Source: Muraenolepis orangiensis (lineage: Eukaryota > Chordata > Actinopteri > Gadiformes > Muraenolepididae). Taken from it: a stretch of DNA of 64,000 nucleotides. Below, in pieces: positions 1-12,000 of the stretch. Within the stretch, counting starts at the first letter, position 1; each line of letters starts with the position of its first letter. Below the pieces are notes generated by a model that did no database searches, had not been told where the DNA came from, and worked only from the letters and a program-made list of their open reading frames with translations. Both the position numbers and the translations under genes were made by a program. The stretch is from assembly GCA_027704905.1 (NCBI GenBank), contig JANIIK010000687.1, positions 1 to 64,000 on the forward strand. The letters run 5' to 3'.

Positions 1-3000
1 GGTGGCGTGGGTGGGTGGGTGCTGGTGGTGCGGGTGGCGTGGGTGGGTGGGGTGCTGGTGGTGCGGGTGGCGTGGGTGGGTGGGGTGCTGGTGGTGCGGG
101 TGGCGTGGGTGGGTGGGGTGCTGGTGGTGCGGGTGGCGTGGGTGGGTGGGGTGCGGGTGGCGTGGGTGGGTGGGGTGCTGGTGGTGCGGTGGTGGGTGGG
201 TGGGGTGCTGGTGGTGCGGGTGGCGTGGGTGGGTGGGGTGCTGGTGGTGCGGGTGGCGTGGGTGGGTGGGGTGCTGGTGGTGCTGGTGGCGTGGGTGGGT
301 GGGGTGCTGGTGGTGCGGGTGGCGTGGGTGGGTGGGGTGCTGGTGGTGGCGTGGGTGGGTGGGGTGCTGGTGGTGCGGGTGGCGTGGGTGGGTGGGGTGC
401 TGGTGGTGCGGGTGGCGTGGGTGGGTGGGGTGCTGGTGGTGCGGGTGGCGTGGGTGGGTGGGGTGCTGGTGGTGCGGGTGGCGTGGGTGGGTGGGGTGCT
501 GGTGGTGCGGGTGGCGTGGGTGGGTGGGGTGCTGGTGGTGCGGGTGGCGTGGGTGGGTGGGGTGCTGGTGGTGCGGGTGGAGTGGGTGGGTGGGGTGCTG
601 GTGGTGCGGGTGGCGTGGGTGGGTGGGGTGCTGGTGGTGCGGGTGGCGTGGGTGGGTGGGGTGCTGGTGGTGCGGGTGGCGTGGGTGGGTGGGGTGCTGG
701 TGGTGCGGTGGAGTGGGTGGGTGGGGTGCTGGTGGTGCGGGTGGCGTGGGTGGGTGGGGTGATGGTGGTGAGGGTGGCGTGGGTGGGTGGGGTGATGGTG
801 GTGCGGGTGGAGTGGGTGGGTGGGGTGCTGGTGGTGCGGGTGGCGTGGGTGGGTGGGGTGCTGGTGGTGCGGGTGGCGTGGGTGGGTGGGGTGCTGGTGG
901 TGCGGGTGGCGTGGGTGGGTGGGGTGATGGTGGTGCGGGTGGCGTGGGTGGTGGTGGTGGTGGTGGGTGGGTGGGTGGGGTGATGGTGGTGCGGGTGGCG
1001 TGGGTGGGTGGGGTGCTGGTGGTGCGGGTGGGTGGGTGGGTGGGGTGCTGGTGGTGCGGGTGGCGTGGGTGGGTGGGGTGCTGGTGGTGCGGGTGGCGTG
1101 GGTGGGTGGGGTGCTGGTGGTGCGGGTGGCGTGGGTGGGTGGGGTGCTGGTGGTGCGGGTGGCGTGGGTGGGTGGGGTGATGGTGGTGCGGGTGGCGTGG
1201 GTGGGTGGGGTGCTGGTGGTGAGGGTGGGTGGGTGGGTGGGTGCTGGTGGTGCGGGTGGCGTGGGTGGGTGGGGTGCTGGTGGTGCGGGTGGCGTGGGTG
1301 GGTGGGGTGGTGGTGCGGTGGCGTGGGTGGGTGGGGTGCTGGTGGTGCGGGTGGCGTGGGTGGGTGGGGTGCTGGTGGTGCGGGTGGCGTGGGTGGGTGG
1401 GGTGCTGGTGGTGCGGGTGGCGTGGGTGGGTGGGGTGCTGGTGGTGCGGGTGGCGTGGGTGGGTGGGGTGCTGGTGGTGCGGGTGGCGTGGGTGGGTGGG
1501 GTGATGGTGGTGCGGGTGGCGTGGGTGGGTGGGGTGCTGGTGGTGCGGGTGGCGTGGGTGGGTGGGGTGCTGGTGGTGCGGGTGGCGTGGGTGGGTGGGG
1601 TGCTGGTGGTGCGGGTGGCGTGGGTGGGTGGGGTGCTGGTGGTGCGGGTGGCGTGGGTGGGTGGGGTGATGGTGGTGCGGGTGGCGTGGGTGGGTGGGGT
1701 GCTGGTGGTGCGGGTGGCGTGGGTGGGTGGGGTGCTGGTGGTGCGGGTGGCGTGGGTGGGTGGGGTGCTGGTGGTGCGGGTGGCGTGGGTGGGTGGGGTG
1801 CTGGTGGTGAGGGTGGCGTGGGTGGGTGGGGTGATGGTGGTGCGGGTGGCGTGGGTGGGTGGGGTGCTGGTGGTGAGGGTGGCGTGGGTGGGTGGGGTGC
1901 TGGTGGTGCGGGTGGCGTGGGTGGGTGGGGTGCTGGTGGTGCGGGTGGCGTGGGTGGGTGGGTGCTGGTGGTGCGGTGGAGTGGGTGGGTGGGGTGCTGG
2001 TGGTGCGGGTGGCGTGGGTGGGTGGGTGCTGGTGGTGCGGGTGGCGTGGGTGGGTGGGGTGCTGGTGGCGTGGGTGGGTGGGGTGCTGGTGGTGGCGTGG
2101 GTGGGTGGGGTGCTGGTGGTGCGGGTGGCGTGGGTGGGTGGGGTGCTGGTGGTGCGGGTGGCGTGGGTGGGTGGGGTGCTGGTGGTGGCGTGGGTGGGTG
2201 GGGTGCTGGTGGTGCGGGTGGCGTGGGTGGGTGGGGTGCTGGTGGTGCGGGTGGCGTGGGTGGGTGGGGTGCTGGTGGTGCGGGTGGCGTGGGTGGGTGG
2301 GGTGCTGGTGGTGCGGGTGGCGTGGGTGGGTGGGGTGCTGGTGGTGCGGTGGCGTGGGTGGGTGGGGTGCTGGTGGTGCGGGTGGCGTGGGTGGGTGGGG
2401 TGCTGGTGGTGCGGGTGGCGTGGGTGGGTGGGGTGCTGGTGGTGCGGGTGGCGTGGGTGGGTGGGGTGCTGGTGGTGCGGGTGGCGTGGGTGGGTGGGTG
2501 CTGGTGGTGCGGGTGGCGTGGGTGGGTGGGGTGCTGGTGGTGCGGGTGGCGTGGGTGGGTGGGGTGCTGGTGGTGCGGGTGGCGTGGGTGGGTGGGGTGC
2601 TGGTGGTGCGGGTGGCGTGGGTGGGTGGGGTGCTGGTGGTGCGGGTGGCGTGGGTGGGTGGGGTGCTGGTGGTGCGGGTGGCGTGGGTGGGTGGGGTGCT
2701 GGTGGTGCGGGTGGCGTGGGTGGGTGGGGTGCTGGTGGTGCGGGTGGCGTGGGTGGGTGGGGTGCTGGTGGTGCGGGTGGCGTGGGTGGGTGGGGTGCTG
2801 GTGGTGCGGGTGGCGTGGGTGGGTGGGGTGCTGGTGGTGCGGGTGGCGTGGGTGGGTGGGGTGCTGGTGGTGCGGGTGGCGTGGGTGGGTGGGGTGCTGG
2901 TGGTGCGGGTGGCGTGGGTGGGTGGGGTGCTGGTGGTGCGGGTGGCGTGGGTGGGTGGGGTGCTGGTGGTGCGGGTGGCGTGGGTGGGTGGGGTGCTGGT

Positions 3001-6000
3001 GGTGCGGGTGGCGTGGGTGGGTGGGGTGATGGTGGTGCGGGTGGCGTGGGTGGGTGGGGTGCTGGTGGTGAGGTGGCGTGGGTGGGTGGGGTGCTGGTGG
3101 TGCGGGTGGCGTGGGTGGGTGGGGTGCTGGTGGTGCGGGTGGCGTGGGTGGGTGGGGTGCTGGTGGTGCGGGTGGCGTGGGTGGGTGGGGTGCTGGTGGT
3201 GCGGGTGGCGTGGGTGGGTGGGGTGCTGGTGGTGCGGGTGGCGTGGGTGGGTGGGGTGCTGGTGGTGCGGGTGGCGTGGGTGGGTGGGGTGCTGGTGGTG
3301 CGGGTGGAGTGGGTGGGTGGGGTGCTGGTGGTGCGGGTGGCGTGGGTGGGTGGGGTGCTGGTGGTGCGGGTGGCGTGGGTGGGTGGGGTGCTGGTGGTGC
3401 GGGTGGCGTGGGTGGGTGGGGTGCTGGTGGTGAGGGTGGGTGGGGTGCTGGTGGTGCGGGTGGCGTGGGTGGGTGGGGTGCTGGTGGTGCGGGTGGCGTG
3501 GGTGGGTGGGGTGCTGGTGGTGAGGGTGGCGTGGGTGGGTGGGGTGCTGGTGGTGCGGGTGGCGTGGGTGGGTGGGGTGCTGGTGGTGCGGGTGGCGTGG
3601 GTGGGTGGGGTGCTGGTGGTGAGGGTGGCGTGGGTGGGTGGGGTGCTGGTGGTGAGGGTGGAGTGGGTGGGTGGGGTGATGGTGGTGCGGGTGGAGTGGG
3701 TGGGTGGGGTGCTGGTGGTGCGGGTGGCGTGGGTGGGTGGGGTGATGGTGGTGAGGGTGGCGTGGGTGGGTGGGGTGCTGGTGGTGCGGGTGGAGTGGGT
3801 GGGTGGGGTGCTGGTGGTGCGGGTGGCGTGGGTGGGTGGGGTGATGGTGGTGAGGGTGGCGTGGGTGGGTGGGGTGCTGGTGGTGCGGGTGGCGTGGGTG
3901 GGTGGGGTGCTGGTGGTGCGGGTGGCGTGGGTGGGTGGGGTGATGGTGGTGCGGGTGGCGTGGGTGGGTGGGGTGCTGGTGGTGCGGGTGGCGTGGGTGG
4001 GTGGGGTGCTGGTGGTGCGGGTGGCGTGGGTGGGTGGGGTGATGGTGGTGCGGGTGGCGTGGGTGGGTGGGGTGCTGGTGGTGCGGGTGGCGTGGGTGGG
4101 TGGGGTGCTGGTGGTGCGGGTGGCGTGGGTGGGTGGGGTGCTGGTGGTGCGGGTGGCGTGGGTGGGTGGGGTGCTGGTGGTGCGGGTGGCGTGGGTGGGT
4201 GGGGTGCTGGTGGTGCGGGTGGCGTGGGTGGGTGGGGTGCTGGTGGTGCGGGTGGGTGGGTGGGTGGGGTGCTGGTGGTGCGGGTGGCGTGGGTGGGTGG
4301 GGTGCTGGTGGTGCGGGTGGCGTGGGTGGGTGGGGTGCTGGTGGTGCGGGTGGCGTGGGTGGGTGGGGTGCTGGTGGTGCGGGTGGCGTGGGTGGGTGGG
4401 GTGCTGGTGGTGCGGGTGGCGTGGGTGGGTGGGGTGCTGGTGGTGCGGGTGGCGTGGGTGGGTGGGGTGCTGGTGGTGCGGGTGGCGTGGGTGGGTGGGG
4501 TGCTGGTGGTGCGGGTGGCGTGGGTGGGTGGGGTGCTGGTGGTGCGGGTGGCGTGGGTGGGTGGGGTGCTGGTGGTGCGGGTGGCGTGGGTGGGTGGGGT
4601 GCTGGTGGTGCGGGTGGCGTGGGTGGGTGGGGTGCTGGTGGTGCGGGTGGCGTGGGTGGGTGGGGTGCTGGTGGTGCGGGTGGCGTGGGTGGGTGGGGTG
4701 CTGGTGGTGCGGGTGGCGTGGGTGGGTGGGGTGCTGGTGGTGCGGGTGGCGTGGGTGGGTGGGGTGCTGGTGGTGCGGGTGGCGTGGGTGGGTGGGGTGC
4801 TGGTGGTGCGGTGGCGTGGGTGGGTGGGGTGCTGGTGGTGCGGGTGGCGTGGGTGGGTGGGGTGCTGGTGGTGCGGGTGGCGTGGGTGGGTGGGGTGCTG
4901 GTGGTGCGGGTGGCGTGGGTGGGTGGGGTGCTGGTGGTGCGGGTGGCGTGGGTGGGTGGGGTGCTGGTGGTGCGGGTGGCGTGGGTGGGTGGGGTGCTGG
5001 TGGTGCGGGTGGAGTGGGTGGGTGGGGTGCTGGTGGTGCGGGTGGCGTGGGTGGGTGGGGTGCTGGTGGTGCGGGTGGCGTGGGTGGGTGGGGTGCTGGT
5101 GGTGCGGGTGGCGTGGGTGGGTGGGGTGCTGGTGGTGCGGGTGGCGTGGGTGGGTGGGGTGCTGGTGGTGCGGGTGGCGTGGGTGGGTGGGGTGCTGGTG
5201 GTGCGGGTGGCGTGGGTGGGTGGGGTGCTGGTGGTGCGGGTGGCGTGGGTGGGTGGGGTGCTGGTGGTGCGGGTGGCGTGGGTGGGTGGGGTGCTGGTGG
5301 TGCGGGTGGGTGGGGTGCTGGTGGTGCGGGTGGCGTGGGTGGGTGGGGTGCTGGTGGTGCGGGTGGCGTGGGTGGGTGGGGTGCTGGTGGTGCGGTGGCG
5401 TGGGTGGGTGGGGTGCTGGTGGTGCGGGTGGCGTGGGTGGGTGGGGTGCTGGTGGTGCGGGTGGCGTGGGTGGGTGGGGTGCTGGTGGTGCGGGTGGCGT
5501 GGGTGGGTGGGGTGCTGGTGGTGCGGGTGGCGTGGGTGGGTGGGGTGCTGGTGGTGCGGGTGGCGTGGGTGGGTGGGGTGCTGGTGGTGCGGGTGGCGTG
5601 GGTGGGTGGGGTGCTGGTGGTGCGGGTGGCGTGGGTGGGTGGGGTGCTGGTGGTGCGGGTGGCGTGGGTGGGTGGGGTGCTGGTGGTGCGGGTGGCGTGG
5701 GTGGGTGGGGTGCTGGTGGTGCGGGTGGCGTGGGTGGGTGGGGTGCTGGTGGTGCGGGTGGCGTGGGTGGGTGGGGTGCTGGTGGTGCGGGTGGCGTGGG
5801 TGGGTGGGGTGCTGGTGGTGCGGGTGGCGTGGGTGGGTGGGGTGCTGGTGGTGCGGGTGGCGTGGGTGGGTGGGGTGCTGGTGGTGCGGGTGGCGTGGGT
5901 GGGTGGGGTGCTGGTGGTGCGGGTGGCGTGGGTGGGTGGGGTGCTGGTGGTGCGGGTGGCGTGGGTGGGTGGGGTGCTGGTGGTGCGGGTGGCGTGGGTG

Positions 6001-9000
6001 GGTGGGGTGCTGGTGGTGCGGGTGGCGTGGGTGGGTGGGGTGCTGGTGGTGCGGGTGGCGTGGGTGGGTGGGGTGCTGGTGGTGCGGGTGGCGTGGGTGG
6101 GTGGGGTGCTGGTGGTGCGGGTGGCGTGGGTGGGTGGGGTGCTGGTGGGTGGGTGGGTGGGGTGCTGGTGGTGCGGGTGGCGTGGGTGGTGGGGTGCTGG
6201 TGGTGCGGGTGGCGTGGGTGGGTGGGGTGCTGGTGGTGCGGGTGGGTGGGTGGGGTGCTGGTGGTGCGGGTGGCGTGGGTGGGTGGGGTGCTGGTGGTGC
6301 GGGTGGCGTGGGTGGGTGGGGTGCTGGTGGTGCGGGTGGCGTGGGTGGGTGGGGTGCTGGTGGTGCGGGTGGCGTGGGTGGGTGGGGTGCTGGTGGTGCG
6401 GGTGGCGTGGGTGGGTGGGGTGCTGGTGGTGCGGGTGGCGTGGGTGGGTGGGGTGCTGGTGGTGCGGGTGGCGTGGGTGGGTGGGGTGCTGGTGGTGCGG
6501 GTGGCGTGGGTGGGTGGGGTGCTGGTGGTGCGGGTGGCGTGGGTGGGTGGGGTGCTGGTGGTGCGGGTGGCGTGGGTGGGTGGGGTGCTGGTGGTGCGGG
6601 TGGCGTGGGTGGGTGGGGTGCTGGTGGTGCGGGTGGCGTGGGTGGGTGGGGTGCTGGTGGTGCGGGTGGCGTGGGTGGGTGGGGTGCTGGTGGTGCGGGT
6701 GGCGTGGGTGGGTGGGGTGCTGGTGGTGCGGGTGGCGTGGGTGGGTGGGGTGCTGGTGGTGCGGGTGGCGTGGGTGGGTGGGGTGCTGGTGGTGCGGGTG
6801 GCGTGGGTGGGTGGGGTGCTGGTGGTGCGGGTGGCGTGGGTGGGTGGGGTGCTGGTGGTGCGGGTGGCGTGGGTGGGTGGGGTGCTGGTGGTGCGGGTGG
6901 CGTGGGTGGGTGGGGTGCTGGTGGTGCGGGTGGCGTGGGTGGGTGGGGTGCTGGTGGTGCGGGTGGCGTGGGTGGGTGGGGTGCTGGTGGTGCGGGTGGC
7001 GTGGGTGGGTGGGGTGCTGGTGGTGCGGGTGGCGTGGGTGGGTGGGGTGCTGGTGGTGCGGTGGCGTGGTGGGTGGGTGCTGGTGGTGCGGTGGCGTGGT
7101 GGGTGGGGTGCTGGTGGGGTGGCGTGGGTGGGTGGGTGCTGGTGGTGCGGGTGGCGTGGGTGGGTGGGGTGCTGGTGGTGCGGGTGGCGTGGGTGGGTGG
7201 GGTGCTGGTGGTGCGGGTGGCGTGGGTGGGTGGGGTGCTGGTGGTGCGGGTGGCGTGGGTGGGTGGGGTGCTGGTGGTGCGGGTGGCGTGGGTGGGTGGG
7301 GTGCTGGTGGTGCGGGTGGCGTGGGTGGGTGGGGTGCTGGTGGTGCGGTGGCGTGGGTGGGTGGGGTGCTGGTGGTGCGGGTGGCGTGGGTGGGTGGGGT
7401 GCTGGTGGTGCGGGTGGCGTGGGTGGGTGGGGTGCTGGTGGTGCGGGTGGCGTGGGTGGGTGGGGTGCTGGTGGTGCGGGTGGCGTGGGTGGGTGGGGTG
7501 CTGGTGGTGCGGGTGGCGTGGGTGGGTGGGGTGCTGGTGGTGCGGGTGGCGTGGGTGGGTGGGGTGCTGGTGGTGCGGGTGGCGTGGGTGGGTGGGGTGC
7601 TGGTGGTGCGGGTGGCGTGGGTGGGTGGGGTGCTGGTGGTGCGGGTGGCGTGGGTGGGTGGGGTGCTGGTGGTGCGGGTGGCGTGGGTGGGTGGGGTGCT
7701 GGTGGTGCGGGTGGCGTGGGTGGGTGGGGTGCTGGTGGTGCGGGTGGCGTGGGTGGGTGGGGTGCTGGTGGTGCGGGTGGCGTGGGTGGGTGGGGTGCTG
7801 GTGGTGCGGGTGGCGTGGGTGGGTGGGGTGCTGGTGGTGCGGGTGGCGTGGGTGGGTGGGGTGCTGGTGGTGCGGGTGGCGTGGGTGGGTGGGGTGCTGG
7901 TGGTGGGTGGGTGGGTGGGTGGTGCGGGTGGGTGGGTGGGTGGGTGCTGGTGGTGCGGGTGGCGTGGGTGGGTGGGGTGCTGGTGGTGCGGGTGGCGTGG
8001 GTGGGTGGGGTGCTGGTGGTGCGGGTGGGTGGGGTGCTGGTGGTGCGGGTGGCGTGGGTGGGTGGGGTGCTGGTGGTGCGGGTGGCGTGGGTGGGTGGGG
8101 TGCTGGTGGTGCGGGTGGCGTGGGTGGGTGGGGTGCTGGTGGTGCGGGTGGCGTGGGTGGGTGGGGTGCTGGTGGTGCGGGTGGCGTGGGTGGGTGGGGT
8201 GCTGGTGGTGCGGTGGTGGGTGGGTGGGGTGCTGGTGGTGCGGTGGCGTGGGTGGGTGGGGTGCTGGTGGTGCGGGTGGCGTGGGTGGGTGGGGTGCTGG
8301 TGGTGCGGGTGGCGTGGGTGGGTGGGGTGCTGGTGGTGCGGGTGGCGTGGGTGGGTGGGGTGCTGGTGGTGCGGGTGGCGTGGGTGGGTGGGGTGCTGGT
8401 GGTGCGGGTGGCGTGGGTGGGTGGGGTGCTGGTGGTGCGGGTGGCGTGGGTGGGTGGGGTGCTGGTGGTGCGGGTGGCGTGGGTGGGTGGGGTGCTGGTG
8501 GTGCGGGTGGCGTGGGTGGGTGGGGTGCTGGTGGTGCGGGTGGCGTGGGTGGGTGGGGTGCTGGTGGTGCGGGTGGCGTGGGTGGGTGGGGTGCTGGTGG
8601 TGCGGGTGGCGTGGGTGGGTGGGGTGCTGGTGGTGCGGGTGGCGTGGGTGGGTGGGGTGCTGGTGGTGCGGGTGGCGTGGGTGGGTGGGGTGCTGGTGGT
8701 GCGGGTGGCGTGGGTGGGTGGGGTGCTGGTGGTGCGGGTGGCGTGGGTGGGTGGGGTGCTGGTGGTGCGGGTGGCGTGGGTGGGTGGGGTGCTGGTGGTG
8801 CGGGTGGCGTGGGTGGGTGGGGTGCTGGTGGTGCGGGTGGCGTGGGTGGGTGGGGTGCTGGTGGTGCGGGTGGCGTGGGTGGGTGGGGTGCTGGTGGTGC
8901 GGGTGGCGTGGGTGGGTGGGGTGCTGGTGGTGCGGGTGGCGTGGGTGGGTGGGGTGCTGGTGGTGCGGGTGGCGTGGGTGGGTGGGTGCTGGTGGTGCGG

Positions 9001-12000
9001 GTGGCGTGGGTGGGTGGGGTGCTGGTGGTGCGGGTGGAGTGGGTGGGTGGGGTGCTGGTGGTGCGGGTGGCGTGGGTGGGTGGGGTGCTGGTGGTGCGGG
9101 TGGGTGGGTGGGGTGCTGGTGGTGCGGGTGGCGTGGGTGGGTGGGGTGCTGGTGGTGCGGGTGGCGTGGGTGGGTGGGGTGCTGGTGGTGCGGGTGGCGT
9201 GGGTGGGTGGGGTGCTGGTGGTGCGGGTGGCGTGGGTGGGTGGGGTGCTGGTGGTGCGGGTGGCGTGGGTGGGTGGGGTGCTGGTGGTGCGGGTGGCGTG
9301 GGTGGGTGGGGTGCTGGTGGTGCGGGTGGCGTGGGTGGGTGGGGTGCTGGTGGTGCGGGTGGCGTGGGTGGGTGGGGTGCTGGTGGTGCGGGTGGCGTGG
9401 GTGGGTGGGGTGCTGGTGGTGCGGGTGGCGTGGGTGGGTGGGGTGCTGGTGGTGCGGGTGGCGTGGGTGGGTGGGGTGCTGGTGGTGCGGGTGGCGTGGG
9501 TGGGTGGGGTGCTGGTGGTGCGGGTGGCGTGGGTGGGTGGGGTGCTGGTGGTGCGGGTGGCGTGGGTGGGTGGGGTGCTGGTGGTGCGGGTGGCGTGGGT
9601 GGGTGGGGTGCTGGTGGTGCGGGTGGCGTGGGTGGGTGGGGTGATGGTGGTGCGGGTGGCGTGGGTGGGTGGGGTGCTGGTGGTGCGGGTGGAGTGGGTG
9701 GGTGGGGTGCTGGTGGTGCGGGTGGCGTGGGTGGGTGGGGTGCTGGTGGTGCGGGTGGCGTGGGTGGGTGGGGTGCTGGTGGTGCGGGTGGCGTGGGTGG
9801 GTGGGGTGCTGGTGGTGCGGGTGGCGTGGGTGGGTGGGGTGCTGGTGGTGCGGGTGGCGTGGGTGGGTGGGGTGCTGGTGGTGCGGGTGGCGTGGGTGGG
9901 TGGGGTGCTGGTGGTGCGGGTGGCGTGGGTGGGTGGGGTGCTGGTGGTGCGGGTGGCGTGGGTGGGTGGGGTGCTGGTGGTGGCGTGGGTGGGTGGGGTG
10001 CTGGTGGTGCGGGTGGCGTGGGTGGGTGGGGTGCTGGTGGTGCGGGTGGCGTGGGTGGGTGGGTGTGGTGGTGGGTGGAGTGGGTGGGTGGGGTGCTGGT
10101 GGTGCGGGTGGCGTGGGTGGGTGGGGTGCTGGTGGTGCGGGTGGCGTGGGTGGGTGGGGTGCTGGTGGTGCGGGTGGCGTGGGTGGGTGGGGTGCTGGTG
10201 GTGCGGGTGGCGTGGGTGGGTGGGGTGCTGGTGGTGCGGGTGGCGTGGGTGGGTGGGGTGCTGGTGGTGCGGGTGGCGTGGGTGGGTGGGGTGCTGGTGG
10301 TGCGGGTGGCGTGGGTGGGTGGGGTGCTGGTGGTGCGGGTGGCGTGGGTGGGTGGGGTGCTGGTGGTGCGGGTGGCGTGGGTGGGTGGGGTGCTGGTGGT
10401 GCGGGTGGCGTGGGTGGGTGGGGTGCTGGTGGTGCGGGTGGCGTGGGTGGGTGGGGTGCTGGTGGTGCGGGTGGCGTGGGTGGGTGGGGTGCTGGTGGTG
10501 CGGGTGGCGTGGGTGGGTGGGGTGCTGGTGGCGTGGGTGGGTGGGGTGCTGGTGGTGTGGGTGGGTGGGTGGGTGGTGGTGCGGGTGGCGTGGGTGGGTG
10601 GGGTGCTGGTGGTGCGGGTGGCGTGGGTGGGTGGGGTGCTGGTGGTGCGGGTGGCGTGGGTGGGTGGGGTGCTGGTGGTGCGGGTGGCGTGGGTGGGTGG
10701 GGTGCTGGTGGTGCGGGTGGCGTGGGTGGGTGGGGTGCTGGGTGGGTGGGTGGGTGGGGTGCGGGTGGCGTGGGTGGGTGGGGTGCTGGTGGTGCGGGTG
10801 GCGTGGGTGGGTGGGGTGCTGGTGGTGAGGGTGGGTGGGTGGGGTGCTGGTGGTGCGGGTGGCGTGGGTGGGTGGGGTGCTGGTGGTGCGGGTGGCGTGG
10901 GTGGGTGGGGTGCTGGTGGTGCGGGTGGCGTGGGTGGGTGGGGTGCTGGTGGTGCGGGTGGCGTGGGTGGGTGGGGTGCTGGTGGTGCGGGTGGCGTGGG
11001 TGGGTGGGGTGCTGGTGGTGCGGGTGGCGTGGGTGGGTGGGGTGCTGGTGGTGCGGGTGGCGTGGGTGGGTGGGGTGCTGGTGGTGCGGGTGGCGTGGGT
11101 GGGTGGGGTGCTGGTGGTGCGGGTGGCGTGGGTGGGTGGGGTGCTGGTGGTGCGGGTGGCGTGGGTGGGTGGGGTGCTGGTGGTGCGGGTGGCGTGGGTG
11201 GGTGGGGTGCTGGTGGTGCGGGTGGCGTGGGTGGGTGGGGTGCTGGTGGTGCGGGTGGAGTGGGTGGGTGGGGTGCTGGTGGTGCGGGTGGCGTGGGTGG
11301 GTGGGGTGATGGTGGTGCGGGTGGGTGGGTGGGTGGGGTGCGGGTGGCGTGGGTGGGTGGGGTGCTGGTGGTGCGGGTGGCGTGGGTGGGTGGGGTGCTG
11401 GTGGTGCGGGTGGCGTGGGTGGGTGGGGTGCTGGTGGTGCGGGTGGCGTGGGTGGGTGGGGTGCTGGTGGTGCGGGTGGCGTGGGTGGGTGGGGTGCTGG
11501 TGGTGCGGGTGGCGTGGGTGGGTGGGGTGCTGGTGGTGCGGGTGGCGTGGGTGGGTGGGGTGCTGGTGGTGCGGGTGGCGTGGGTGGGTGGGGTGCTGGT
11601 GGTGCGGGTGGCGTGGGTGGGTGGGGTGCTGGTGGTGCGGGTGGCGTGGGTGGGTGGGGTGCTGGTGGCGTGGGTGGGTGGGGTGCTGGTGGTGCGGGTG
11701 GAGTGGGTGGGTGGGGTGCTGGTGGTGCGGGTGGCGTGGGTGGGTGGGGTGCTGGTGGTGCGGGTGGCGTGGGTGGGTGGGGTGCTGGTGGTGCGGGTGG
11801 CGTGGGTGGGTGGGGTGCTGGTGGTGCGGGTGGCGTGGGTGGGTGGGGTGATGGTGGTGCGGGTGGCGTGGGTGGGTGGGGTGCTGGTGGTGCGGGTGGC
11901 GTGGGTGGGTGGGGTGCTGGTGGTGCGGGTGGCGTGGGTGGGTGGGGTGCTGGTGGTGCGGGTGGAGTGGGTGGGTGGGGTGCTGGTGGTGAGGGTGGCG